Assembly (NCBI RefSeq): GCF_000003815.2
Contig: NC_049992.1
Coordinates: forward strand, 5,344,481-5,408,480
Direction: 5' to 3'
Source: Branchiostoma floridae
Taxonomy: Eukaryota; Chordata; Leptocardii; Amphioxiformes; Branchiostomatidae
DNA: 64,000 nucleotides
Positions 47,758 to 58,772 of the stretch are shown here, one piece after another. The notes beneath the pieces were generated by a model. The model was not told the DNA's origin, did no database searches, and saw only the letters and a program-made list of their open reading frames with translations. The translations under genes and the position numbers were made by a program. Numbering within the stretch: position 1 is the stretch's first letter; every line of letters begins with the position of its first letter.

Positions 47758-50700
47758 ATGAACGGCAAAGCGAAGTTGACAGTAATTTTCATACTGTGTG
47801 CAGGTAAGGCGAAATGTCCATAAACCATGCGTTTACACTTATTTAAATGAGAGGTGCGGCTGCATAAGAAAATTTTGCATATGTAACGTTATGTGAGTCT
47901 CGTGACCCACCTGTAACGTGGGGAGGGGGGCATAATTATTTTCCTAAATTTACGATGTTGTAAGGGTTTTATCTAACTAATTCTTAATTTAATTAACACA
48001 TAATTCAATATTTGTTTAGCATCATGGTCAAAATGGTTTATAATGAAGTTGTAGAGCTGTGTAATTTTAGGTACAACAAAAAGACATTTGTATTAGTACT
48101 TGTAAGGGTACTAAGGTACAGGTCAGGACTGGAGGACTTATAAGTACGTAACATTACCTGAAATACTATATATATGGGTACAATGTGAACGGTTAACAGC
48201 AGGATGTTCAGATGTACTAGATGCAGGCCTTTTAAAGTTTTATAAAAGGGTAAGTCAGCTGAGGTATCCATTTTTACACCTGGGTGGAGTGAGGAAAGTC
48301 CTTGGTCAGATGTTTAGTGCCTTTCCAAAGACACAGCACTGGTAGCCTGTGCCTGGTCACCATTATCTGCTGATTGGCTTTGGGGTGCTTTACCCGGCCC
48401 AGTGCTAAGGCACCAGTGTACAAAATATTTTTCTGAGCCAGGTTGCACAGTGTGCAACCTGTGGCAAAAAAAGGTTGCACAACTGAATTTCAAGTTGCAC
48501 CATGGTGACCTACAATTCACTAATTTAAAAAAAAAGGTACAATTACACTGCCTCAGTCCATTTATTTCTTCCAAGTAAGTTGACAATAAAATCAAGTTCT
48601 GAGGCACAAAATCTAAGTTGCACCCTGTGCAACCTGAGTTTAGAAGTAAGTTGCACCAAGCAAAAAGTGGTTGCAATTTGAAAGTGTGCAAGTGGGTAGT
48701 TTGCACGCTGGGCACCGACCTGCTTCTGTCAGCCTGTCTGATCAAGCTCCTTGGTCTGATTAGCTACCCTTCAAGATTTTTTTGCTAGAACTTGTAGTCG
48801 GCTTATTTACTTAGTTTACACTGGTAGCAGATGAAACCTATACATAAACCCAACGCCGTAAAAGTTCCCTGGCCTTCGCTGATTAACTGGCTGCGGCAGG
48901 CTACCCCTACAGTGCCGTAGAGAATACGGCGAGCACCCGATGGAATAGTCACCAGGCTACAGCACTGGTGGCATATCGGAATTCAATCCCCAGACCTCTG
49001 GGTTCTTGACCAAACACCTTATAAACCATTAAAATAACATAATGACAAAGCCGTTAGATGTAGATGGGATCTTCATCACCAGGCCACCAGCGCTGATATG
49101 ACTCATTATGAGGACAGCAAGTAGTCACTGTGATTTTTTATGAAAAAGTCTGACCATTCCAAACTCATATCTACTTGCTTGAGTAATTGCTATTAAATAA
49201 TTTGGAGTATGTTGAATGAATGTTGTGTGAAAAATATAGCCTACAAAATTGAAATTCTTAATGATATTTGTTCTGCTGTCCCTGGATGCCAGTGTACAGT
49301 GGCTATGTATCTGGAGGGCAGCTTTGGTGTCCAGTCAACTGTCCTGATGGAGTTGGAAATGTCCTCGTCTGGGACATAACATCTGGGCCTGCAAAGGAGG
49401 TAAGTGACAAACCCATTATTTTGGTAGGGTCTAGGGATAAACATGTTGTGTTTCCAATTTCAGACCTGAAAACATCAGGGTTGGTACATCATAGGTAGAG
49501 ATTGTCATTTTTTAATAGTTTTTTTGTTTTAGACTTTGGCCCAAACTTCAGTGATACTGGTCTGCATTTTACTGTGTCTCAACAGCCTCTGCTTGTAACA
49601 GGCTTCCAAGAATATTTCAAACGTGTTTGGGCATGCAGTTGAAAATCAGATTCGGACATCAGAATCGATGTTGCTGACATTAATTGTATGAGAGCAACAG
49701 TTTTTCTGCTGGCATTATGTATGCGACAAAAATGAACAAAATACGGTGTATCACCCTTGCTCTCAGCCCTCCCAAAGGAGCCCTAAAATCATACGCCCTC
49801 CAACCTTCTTTCATTGTAGCCTCCATAGCAGGCTCTCTGACTTTTTTGGCACTTTTGCTGGCCATTTCTTTTTGTACTGGGTCGCTGATTGCTGGCCTCT
49901 CTCATAGCCGTCCATTTTAGAGCCTGCATTTTTTCGGCGGTACAAAGTCATATTATAAAATGATTAGGGCGATTAACAAGGAGGTGCGAATTCCCTGCCT
50001 GCCGTGGACGGCTAATAAACTGCACGCATCTCCGCCGGACGCGGACAGTGCGCTGTCACGCCCCGTGTGCACTGACCCGACAATTCTCTAACGGTTTCGG
50101 GGTCAAACTGCTTTTTAAAAACACAGAAGTGAAACTTACCAGTTCGACGTTCTTTCGGTATGTCCGACGCCTTTGCTCGGGCTGAGCGCGTAGCGCATGA
50201 CAGATGGCGGCCGGGAGGAGCGTGTCGTCCGAGTTGTAAAATGCTTGCAGCCAACATGATAATTGCCTCTCCCGGTGTTGTGATTTATTCCTAACGTATG
50301 TGTTAATAGGGCAGATGAATGGCTAATCGTTATATAATATGACTTTGTACCGCCGAAAAAATGCAGGCTCTAAAATGGACGGCTATGAGAGGCCAGCAAT
50401 CAGCGACCCAGTACAAAAAGAAATGGCCAGCAAAAGTGCCAAAAAAGTCCATAGAGAGCCTGCTATGGAGGCTACTTTCATTGGGTGATCCGGTGATCCA
50501 ATCATCAGTCAGGTGGTTTGGTAGCCTGGGTAACATCCTATTTCTACCGGGGCTCCTTACACTCACTTCCCTAGGGGTAGCGAGTGTAAGGAGCCCCGGT
50601 AGAATACAGTATGGTACTCAGGTTAGTGGTTTGGGTGATATGAAATTTTTTAATTGCCATGTTCTCCATATCATCTTTCATCTGAGAAAACAGTGAAATT

Positions 50701-53260
50701 CTTCAGGTTTTAAGAATTTGGGTCTCAAAACACTCGTACAGACTCCCATTTAGACAAGTTCCATCTTTTAAATGATTAAACAATATGGTAAGATGATTTG
50801 TTTTTCCTTTTCAGGTGCACTATTGCATTGTTGGACAAAACTGTTCAACATCTCCCAGTACAAAACCATACACCATGATTGTGTATGTGCCCATGAACAC
50901 ATTCAGACAGCTGCAATGCGGGGTGGGGTCTCCCATTCTTCATAATAACACAGTTGTTGACTTAGCAGGTAAGATTTTAAGTAATTTCTTGCTAACCTTA
51001 ATTGTTTAATATTTTCTTGGGCGAGACATCCCTAATTGAATGTTCTTATTTTCTCTTGTGAAAGTAAATGCAAATCACGTCAAAGTTTTTATTGGACTGT
51101 TATTTGGACAATGATTGTAACAGATGCAATATAAAAGCAAATTATTAATTATGTAAGACTGGCTAGTTACATTCAACTTGACATAGTTACAATCTATACA
51201 CATAGACACATTGAGGTGCTGACTGTTCTGTATGTCTACTGCAGACTATACACAGTACCCATTTTCTCATTCTATGGTTTGTGTTTTGTGTAGAGGTACA
51301 CATGTGCATGGAGTGGCCTATACAGGGAGAAATATAGTGTTGGTACATTATGCATCTATCCACATTTGTACCTTTGGGTAATATTGTACAAGTCGTACAC
51401 TTAATCGTATGCATTAGTATACAGTAATTCTTTCTCCCTTATGATCAAAACTTGACATATTAAGAAATAGTACTGAGTACTCATGTTCTTTGCACATAGG
51501 GCACAGTCTCTAACTGACATGGTATATCACTTTTTTTCCAAAGTCATAACATCATAGCTTGTTGGGGATTTGAACCCAAGAACTCGAGCATCTGAGATTC
51601 TGACCCTTCAACTCATACCATTTAGTAATGTATGGACCACAAAAGAAATAATGGGTTTTTCAATATTCACATTGCATGTTTCATTTTAGCTTCTTATCTA
51701 CTGCAAGTGTACATCTCATGTCAGATGAAAGCTAAGTCAAATACAGTTTAAAATTCATTTTTTTTTTTAGTTTTGGGAGCAGTTAAAACTTTCCATGTGG
51801 CTGAAATCATTAGACCTTATAAAAATATATATTTTTGTCTCATTGCATGTGTTTTCAGACTGTTTTGAACTGCAGTTCAGCACCTGTGCTTATGGAACCC
51901 CGTGCCAGGTCTTCTGTCCTGTCTCTGCAAATGCAAGCTACAGAATCTGGAACAAGAATGGAGATGAGGTAAGTCTTAAACCATGTTGAAGCATAATGCG
52001 CATTGCAAGTTTTGTGCAGAAAGTACAAACTGTGTAAGACCTGGTTGTAAGGTTTGATTCGCTGACAATTGGTTAGATATGTAGTAGTACTCTTTTTTTT
52101 TTTAAATCTTAAACATCTTTTCCCGGACCTGTGACTTTGGGTTTTTCAGTCTAACTTACATGTATTTGCTCATTTTGCAGCTGCTTTGTACAATTTGCAT
52201 TATGGTTGAATTAAAAGATTGTCATGTATTAATCAAATCAAAAAGTTGTTGTTCTTAGATGTTGCCCATTTCACCATGAAATGTAATACTGTGTCTTTAT
52301 TGCAGTTTCAGCCCTGCAAGTCTGAAGACTGTCTGAGTGAGTTATCTGACAGCTGGAAACCAGATGGTGGCAACTCTACCATCCTGCCTGTGCGTCTTCA
52401 TGCAGGAGGGATTCATGAGTGTCGTGCGGATGATGATTTTGGAAACTTGAAGCTGACATACATCTACATGACAGGTCAGTCATCTTACTGATATGTATAC
52501 TTCTGTGCAGGTAAGATTGGGGCTGTGCAGGTATTTCTTTAAATGTCAGTCTGAATCTAGCCTTATACTTCCCCATGTAAATGCATCTAGATTTTGGTTA
52601 GAATCGGTTTATGAATCATTTCAAACCACTGTAATATAAATTAGTCACTTACATGTATTATATAATAATAACCATCACCACAACATACATACAAAACATG
52701 TTTTGTAGTATTTCATATCCTTTGCATTGTACAAGTTTACTACACTTGTAATGTAAGTGTGGCTAGTAGCAGCCATTACTACAATGTCTTAGTGTTCATA
52801 CAATGAAGGAGCATCCATTTGTTGTTTTCTTTTTACAAAATTTAAAATATTGCTAATGTTAAGAGCGTTCAATGCAAAATAATGTACTAAAAGGGAAAAT
52901 ATCAAAAACAGCTATGACAAAAACAAGACAAATGAATCATGTAAAATAGTCGTTTACAAGCAAGTCACATATCCTTAAATCTGAACAGCTCCACCAGGTG
53001 AGGATGATGATAAGGAGATGAAGACGACAACAGCTGAACCAGCAACCACCCTCACAATTCCATCTCGCACAGGAGCCGAGACCACCACTGGAGCCCAGCT
53101 GACCAAGGCAGTTCCCATGATGGCTCCTGCTGGAGGAATTGGTGTGGTCCAAGTCATTTCAAACATTGTTATTGGCCTTATATTGTTTGTTACTATAGTA
53201 ATAATAATCTACTGGAAAATACTGTTACGGAAGCAAGCTTCTGCAATCTATAATGCGTGA
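47758..53260 (+). CDS. Small type I membrane protein with two probable Ig-like domains
   Basis: Exons 47758-47803, 49293-49399, 50815-50968, 51859-51968, 52306-52474 and 52989-53260 give 285 residues in continuous phase. A signal peptide (MNGKAKLTVIFILCA) leads into two modules, each built from two exons with identical phase pattern (1-0, then 0-1). Module 1 has LWCPVNCPDG, VLVWDI and LQCGVG; module 2 has QVFCPVSANA, YRIWNKNGDE and IHECRADDDFG. The C...W...C spacing suggests Ig-like folds, but extra cysteines (CIVGQNC, CKSEDC) are unusual. A Thr-rich stalk (KTTTAEPATT), a membrane helix (IVIGLILFVTIVIIIYW) and a 13-residue tail (KILLRKQASAIYN and Ala) follow. AATAAA at 54488 may end the transcript. 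No known family is recognised. The short tail implies a ligand, decoy or partner-dependent receptor. Confidence 0.75.
49816..50475. mobile_element. Foldback element with 142-base inverted arms and GC-rich cargo
   Basis: The left arm 49816-49957 (GTAGCCTCCATAGCAGGCTC to GTACAAAGTCATATTATA) is almost perfectly inverted at 50333-50475. The loop of 375 bases is GC-rich and unlike the AT-rich intron around it. On the minus strand it carries an exon-like segment with a donor site (listed separately). It lies in intron 2 of the small Ig-like gene, opposite in sense to it. Confidence 0.8.
50140..50257 (-). pseudogene. Exon-like cargo encoding a mitochondrial-presequence-like peptide
   Basis: On the minus strand an ATG at 50257 begins MLAASILQLGRHAPPGRHLS followed by CATRSARAKASDIPKERRT and ends at a consensus donor (CTG then GTAAGT). 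The first 28 residues contain arginines, serines and alanines but no acidic residue, which is typical of mitochondrial targeting signals. No downstream exon lies within the element. Capture of a host promoter plus first exon by the foldback element is the simplest reading. A living nested gene spliced to a distant exon is not excluded. Confidence 0.45.
50541..50605. repeat. Hairpin MITE with 24-base perfect arms
   Basis: The left arm ends CTACCGGGGCTCCTTACACTC; its inverse GAGTGTAAGGAGCCCCGGTA begins at 50582. The loop is 17 bases. It sits 65 bases after the foldback element. Confidence 0.7.
52085..52230 (+). repeat. Fragment of the 40528 element family
   Basis: TTTGCTCATTTTGCAGCTGC then TTTGTACAATTTGC matches the right half of the 40528-41414 element. 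It lies in the intron before the fifth exon of the small Ig-like gene. Confidence 0.5.
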
Positions 53261-54493
53261 CCTACTTTATTTAGATTAGGCCGCACAAATCTTATTTGTT
53301 GGCTCTCAGATTTTTAGGCAAAGAGGGTAAACTGAAATATTACCATGGAAACAGAGCGTGGGAGTGCAGTTTCCAGGAGTAGTATGATACAAGTTTTCCT
53401 CCCAGACTTCTCGTTTATCTTGACTGAAAGCTACATTTTTACTGTAACATCAAAATGGCTGAGAAACAAGGAACAGAAATGGAGCGACTGATATATTTGA
53501 GAAAATAGTTGAAATTAGGGAAGCAATATCATAAGTTTAAAGTGGAATTTTTTAGCCCAGGGGCTAATTGCATTAGTAACAAGAAAAAGATGACAAGCAA
53601 CATATAGAGAACAATATAATAGCTGTTGACTGTAAATCCAATCATAGAAGAACTTGTTGCAACTTTTAAATTTTGATAATGTTTGAGGTCTGTGCTTTGA
53701 AATGCATTGTTACAGTTAAGAGAAAAATAGATTTTAGAGCCCTGTTATATTGTGGACATGTCAATCATGTATCCAAAGCAATGTACAGTTGTACCTGGTT
53801 TTATCCTGATGCACTTTTTAGCTCTTTTAGGGAGATGGCAATAGTCAATACCAGTTGGATAGAATATTTTGATAGAATGTGGTTGTAATGCTGTTTATAA
53901 AATCCAATGGCATACTATGCTGCTCTGGGACTGTTGCAAAGATGCAGTCACGAAGAATTTGATATGAAGAAGACCTATATTTATTGTAACATTCTCAATG
54001 TTGTACATTTTTTCACCACAAGAATGTACTTTTTTACTTTTGCTTTCAATGAAATGGTGTAAAGACATTATTGAAGAAAACACTGACAAGATTTATAATG
54101 ATTAAAGTACATACATGTATGTTGTTATGATAGTTTTAAGTTAAAAGTGTAAAAGAGTATGTGACTACAATATCTTATTTACTAGATACAATTGTAGTTG
54201 AGCTTGGTTGTGCTTAGTTGAAATCTACATGTATGCAGCTATATTTGCATTTGTAATTTGATAACTGTAGATGTCAGAAGGTTTGTTTGACAGTTAAGAT
54301 TTATCAGACGTAAACATCTTCGAGATTCTTTGTTAAAATATAGATATGTATGTCAAACATGTTTGGACAGAGAGCTAAAGCAAATGTTCGACTCAGTATT
54401 TTGACAATGGTGGTCAGGCATTGGTTTTTTGGGGTAGAGGGAGGATATCACAGTTGGCATCTGTGCCAAAAATCCACAGTTGTAAGAAATAAA
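53261..54493 (+). other. Probable 3' untranslated region of the small Ig-like gene
   Basis: AT-rich non-coding sequence that runs from the stop to AATAAA at 54488-54493, the first well-placed polyadenylation signal I noted. The length (about 1.2 kb) is plausible but unproven. Confidence 0.4.
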
Positions 54494-55865
54494 AACAACT
54501 TGAAGGCTTTAAATCATTGATAACCATTTTTTGCTGTAATTTTATGTTAAATCTGGATAGTATAGGGATTACTGTGTTGGAAGGTCTCTATACTTGAATT
54601 AGTTGTACAAAATGACTTTTCCCCATCACTAGTTGGCTGCTTTTGAGCCTGCAGGACCAATCCAATGGCTATAATTGGGGGTGGTTGATTTTACCTACGA
54701 TTCACCTGCGATCATTGTGCGATTTACGGGGTATGCTATCGCATTCGCAGGTACATCACACGATGTATAGGACCGGGGCTTGAAGAAGCTTCAGAATACT
54801 ACTTTGTTGTCAAAAACAATAGCCATCTTTCGCTTCTACTTCATTCAGGTGATATTTTTATAAATTTGAAAGCGCTTAATGAAGTCCAAGAATGCACAGT
54901 TTAGTAAGTTTAAAGTAAAATCAATGATGATGAATCCAAACTTTTGAAATGACTAAACTTTTTTTTATCAATAGTCTTTCATAATCTGGGGTTCTACCAT
55001 TATGTAGCCACAAACATCAGTTGGGAAATCAGTATTTTTTGTTTGGTAATAGTGTAGGTTGTCATGGGCATTCTTCTTTGGGGTCCTTAACTATGTAAAT
55101 TCCCATGGGCAAAATCGAAAAACTGTGTTTTGGTTTCAATCTCCATTAGTGGCTGATGCCTCACTATTCTTCCTGGATTCCGGATGAATGATGTAAAGAC
55201 CCGGGTAGCTGACATGAGAGGCATTAGGGTGATTGGTATTGAATCACCAACTCCAGACCGAAGGATTTGCACCAATTGGCACACTGGGGCATGCCCTTAC
55301 TCTTTTTCGAAAGGTCTGTTGGGTTCTTTAACATGCGTGGGTTGTGATACTTGTAGACCACAACTGAATGATTCCTTCTTACCTTTACTTAATTTAGGGG
55401 AGGCATCTTAGCAAAAGCCCCAGCACCGCGTCAAGGTGTACCTCCATTGCTGAGGGAATTTGGGACGTCATCCTGCCCACAACCACCAACTTCTCAACAT
55501 TATAGACAACAGAACAGCAATATTTCAAGTCTTGAGTGTCACTTGGCTCACAGATATTTACAGTCAGATTTTACAGCTGTAAAATTGGAAGGTCAGAATA
55601 TTCAAACAGTTTGAATACTTTTATTGTCTGTCTAACAGAGGAGAAACCGATATAATTCTGAATCTTATTGCAAAGAATGTTTTAAATTTGCATGTCTAAA
55701 TTTTTAAGATTTGAGCCAGGTGCGCACTAAACACAACGTTATATGCAGAGACTGTTGGTGGCCATGTCAGGATGCGCGTCAATGCTGCCGAAAATGAGTA
55801 CCAATTAGAATTAGTCAATTTATTTCATACAAGACGAGTGGGTAATCCCTTTAACTTTAGAAAAT
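54494..55865. other. Intergenic sequence before the minisatellite
   Basis: No exon recognised. A stretch at 55150-55440 (ACCCGGGTAGCTGACATGAG, CCAACTCCAGACCG) has the look of a dispersed repeat but has no second copy in this window. Confidence 0.3.
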
Positions 55866-56372
55866 TGTTAAAATTGCGGCACAACCACTTAGAAAAAATT
55901 GCTGTAGCATTAAAGTTACGGCACAGCCACAAAAAGTCAAAATAGTTGCTGTAACAGTAAAGTCACGGCACAACCACGAACACAAAATCGTCGTTGTAGC
56001 AGTTAAGTCACGGCACAATCACGTAGTCAAAATCGTCGTTGTAGCAGTAAAGTCACAGCACAACCACCAAGACAAAATCGTCGCTGTAGCAGTAAAGTCA
56101 CGGCACAACCACGAAGACAAAATCGTCGCTGTAGCAAGTTGCAGTACAACCACAAAGACAAAATCGTCGTTGTAGCAGTAAAGTCACGGCACAACCACGA
56201 AGACAAAATCGTCGTTGTAGCTAGTTGCAGTACAACCACAAAGACAAAATCGTCGTTGTAGCAGTAAAGTCGCGGCACAACCACTAAGACAAAATCGTCG
56301 CTGTAGCAGTCACGACACAACCACGAAGACAAAATCGTCGTTGTAGCAAGTTGCAGTACAACCACAAAGACG
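55866..56372. repeat. 45-base minisatellite
   Basis: About eleven imperfect units of GTAGCAGTAAAGTCACGGCA then CAACCACGAAGACAAAATCG and TCGTT. A shorter 41-base variant has AGTTGCAGTACAACC. The minus-strand open frame over it is a repeat artefact. Confidence 0.92.
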
Positions 56373-56985
56373 TCGGGAAGCAATAAACCGATCCTAACTG
56401 CCCATCACAATTAGCGCTTCAGCACGTCAAGAGAATGACAATTATTAGTGAAGCCAATGAGATATAGAGAGTCTATAGGTCCGTCATATATTTGCATTTC
56501 TATGCTTTTATTTTCCATCCTAACCGAGGTAGGTTTAGTACATGTGCTTTAATGTTTCGCAGTAATACCATCATCAAATGATTAAGAATGGTTGATAGAA
56601 GTAGATATTAAAAAACAGAACTGTTCCGGTTCTAAAGGTACCAACTTCTGTCCGCCGGCGCTTGAATTAGTTAGATTGTATCCGTCAATAAGTATATGTT
56701 AGTTACTTCTCGAAATTAAAGTTCGTTATACTGAGACAAATCTCAATAGATATACAAGTACCATTGTACCGTTGTGTATGTAACTAACTGACTTAACGTA
56801 TTGTGCTTAGCTTTCGATCACTATATTAGCCTGTGTTTACACAATCCCTCGCTGGCTGGGGTTAATGAGCGGCGGCAATTGTAGGGCCGGCCGCTAGGGA
56901 GCGCGATTTGGCCAGGCTAGTCCAATAGTATCCAATAGGAAACAAAAGTAAGACAAAGTCAGGACAATATTTTTTGTTTGATTCA

Positions 56986-57517
56986 TTAAAGGGGCATTCC
57001 ACTCCACACGGGAGTGTTATTTTCCGATAGATATCAATTTTAGGAAGTGATAACTGCATACGACTTCACATTATACGATAAAGTACCCAGTTGCTCCGCA
57101 TGCCTCAAAAGCATTCAGTCTTCTACTAAACTCCCCAAGTACCCTCTAATTGAATAAATCCTATGGCTGTATACAATGCAGAACTTTTAGGTAAGGTTAC
57201 CAAACTAATTTCAGTTCGCTAAGAAATTTCGTATTGTTCTTGTATTCTTTGCTATCTTAAGAGAAATTTGCCTTCTCGGTGTGCTCAGCGTACCTCATTT
57301 ATTCCGAAAATATGTACGATAAACAAAGTGTCTATGCGTATAGGGAATACATGGGTAGGGTCTGCATGGGTTTAGTGAGTGTCATTATTGTTTTATAAAA
57401 CACACATCACGTAATTCATCCTAAGGTGAATTCCACAAATTTTGGCTGATTATGTATTCATTGACACATTATTTATTGGAAAACAAGACTCCCTTCTGGA
57501 GTGGAATGCCCCTTTAA
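56986..57517. mobile_element. Non-autonomous DNA element, TTAAAGGGGCATTCCACTCC ends
   Basis: TTAAAGGGGCATTCCACTCC (56986-57005) is exactly inverted at 57498-57517. The length is 532 bases with no coding content. The outermost TTAA at each end would fit a TTAA target, as used by piggyBac-type elements. Confidence 0.75.
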
Positions 57518-57799
57518 TTACAGACACCGGGTAGCGTTATGTAGTGTGCTTTGTTCGCTTTGTATTGTACATATTGTATGATAGCTTGTTGCATCTGTAA
57601 CCTTCATCAACATAACTGTAACGTTGATTTGATAGGCTTTTCTCTCTTTCATAGATTGTCTGATATCGATCCCGCTCTATGCAAATTAGCGTAGTAAGCA
57701 TTTGTAGTCTTCCATAATCAAACGAAAACCTGCTAAACCAGTTTTATTGCCAGCTGTCCACTCATTAGCCATATAAAAGATCTAGACTAACCCACGCTG

Positions 57800-57893
57800 A
57801 CACTGTGATTCCAGACTCTTTGGACCGCTGTTGCAACCGAAACATTCGAATTCCGCCGTCTCTTGGTTCGGACCGTTCTATTTCGGTAAGCAC
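57800..57893 (+). promoter_or_regulatory. Candidate promoter and non-coding first exon of the zinc-finger gene
   Basis: TCTTGGTTCGGACCGTTCTA then TTTCG is followed by a strong donor (GTAAGC at 57894). A matching acceptor (CTTACACAG, ending at 58759) stands 13 bases before the ATG of the zinc-finger frame. CATATAAAAGATC at about 57771 could act as a TATA box, placing the start near 57800. This rests on signals alone. Confidence 0.4.
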
Positions 57894-57902
57894 ACTGGCT
57901 GT

Positions 57903-58080
57903 TGTTTTGTCTAGTGGTACGCTGGTGTCGTCTAGTGGTGAGTATTGTAGTCTCCATTTTCATTTAATTTCCATTGCGTAGAGTAACCTTTATGTAACTT
58001 TATTGTCTAGTGGTACGCTAGTGTCGTCTAGTGGTGAGTATTGTAGTCTCCATTGTCGTTTTAGTTCCTTTGCGTAGAGT
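57903..58080 (+). repeat. Tandem duplication of about 98 bases in the zinc-finger 5' intron
   Basis: GTGGTACGCTGGTGTCGTCT (57914 onward) through GTGAGTATTGTAGTCTCCAT recurs near 58011-58052 with GCTAGTGTCGTCTAGTGG. Each unit has a potential donor (GTGAGTAT). Confidence 0.6.
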
Positions 58081-58229
58081 CATAGTCTGCATAGACTGAC
58101 AGTAGTAGGTACGCATAACAGCAAGCCACTACCAACAGTTTCCCTGTCACCCCTGGAGCATTTTTTGTAGATCTATATACAGCATGATTTTTTTCTTGGA
58201 CAAATTGCGATGTGGTCTCTCTTTAAGGC

Positions 58230-58460
58230 CCCCTTTCCACTAGACGGCGATCGCGCTGCGCTCTCACTGCGACCTAAATAGGATTTGTGTAACACTGGTG
58301 TGACTCAAGTGTGACTAGTCGACTGAGAAGACAACAAAACACAGAAAGTGTAAAAAGATTCGTTTCTTTCCTATACATTCCGTTTAGGGGTACGTCAAAT
58401 TTTAGGTCGAAGAGAGAGAGAGAGAGCGAGCGGCGACAGCGTTGTCCTAGTGGAAAGGGG
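58230..58460. mobile_element. MITE with CCCCTTTCCACTAG ends
   Basis: CCCCTTTCCACTAG at 58230-58243 is exactly inverted at 58447-58460. Inside are GCGATCGCGCTGCGCTCTC and a GAGAGA tract. It is in the 5' intron of the zinc-finger gene. Confidence 0.65.
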
Positions 58461-58504
58461 ATATAACGACACTCGTGTGTAAGCCACATTTACATACATA
58501 TAAT

Positions 58505-58605
58505 GTTAGTACCCTCGGCCCTGGCGGAGAAGTGATGCCACTTTTGTGCACTTTAAACGTGCACAAAAGTAGCATCACTTCTCCGCCAGGGCCGACGGTA
58601 CTAAC
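58505..58605. repeat. Near-perfect palindrome, 46-base arms
   Basis: The arm GTTAGTACCCTCGGCCCTGG onward (58505-58550) is mirrored at 58560-58605 with about one mismatch and a 9-base loop. It lies 170 bases upstream of the zinc-finger start codon and would be transcribed in its intron. Confidence 0.85.
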
Positions 58606-58772
58606 AGATGACGTAACCTAGCCTGAAAAGTGATGAGATGTTGCATAGGAACGTTTTACCAACATGCCATCCTGATGTGTCATTTTTGTTGGGTCATGCT
58701 TTTATGTGATTTGTGACGAATTATTCTGAACCAAGATGTAACTTCTATTTCTTACACAGCCATTCGACCATC

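Noticed and set aside
49680-49920. Open frames in the left arm of the foldback element
   Set aside because: They mirror frames in the right arm and show no protein features beyond the inverted repeat.
55866-56372. CRISPR-like array
   Set aside because: Direct repeats of 41-45 bases without distinct spacers in a eukaryotic genome; it is a minisatellite.
56027-56383. 118-codon Leu/Cys-rich frame on the minus strand
   Set aside because: Lies entirely in the 45-base minisatellite, with no gene signals.
58713-58772. Upstream extension of the zinc-finger frame
   Set aside because: Begins with GTG, is crossed by a splice acceptor, and has no upstream ATG. The start at 58773 is preferred.
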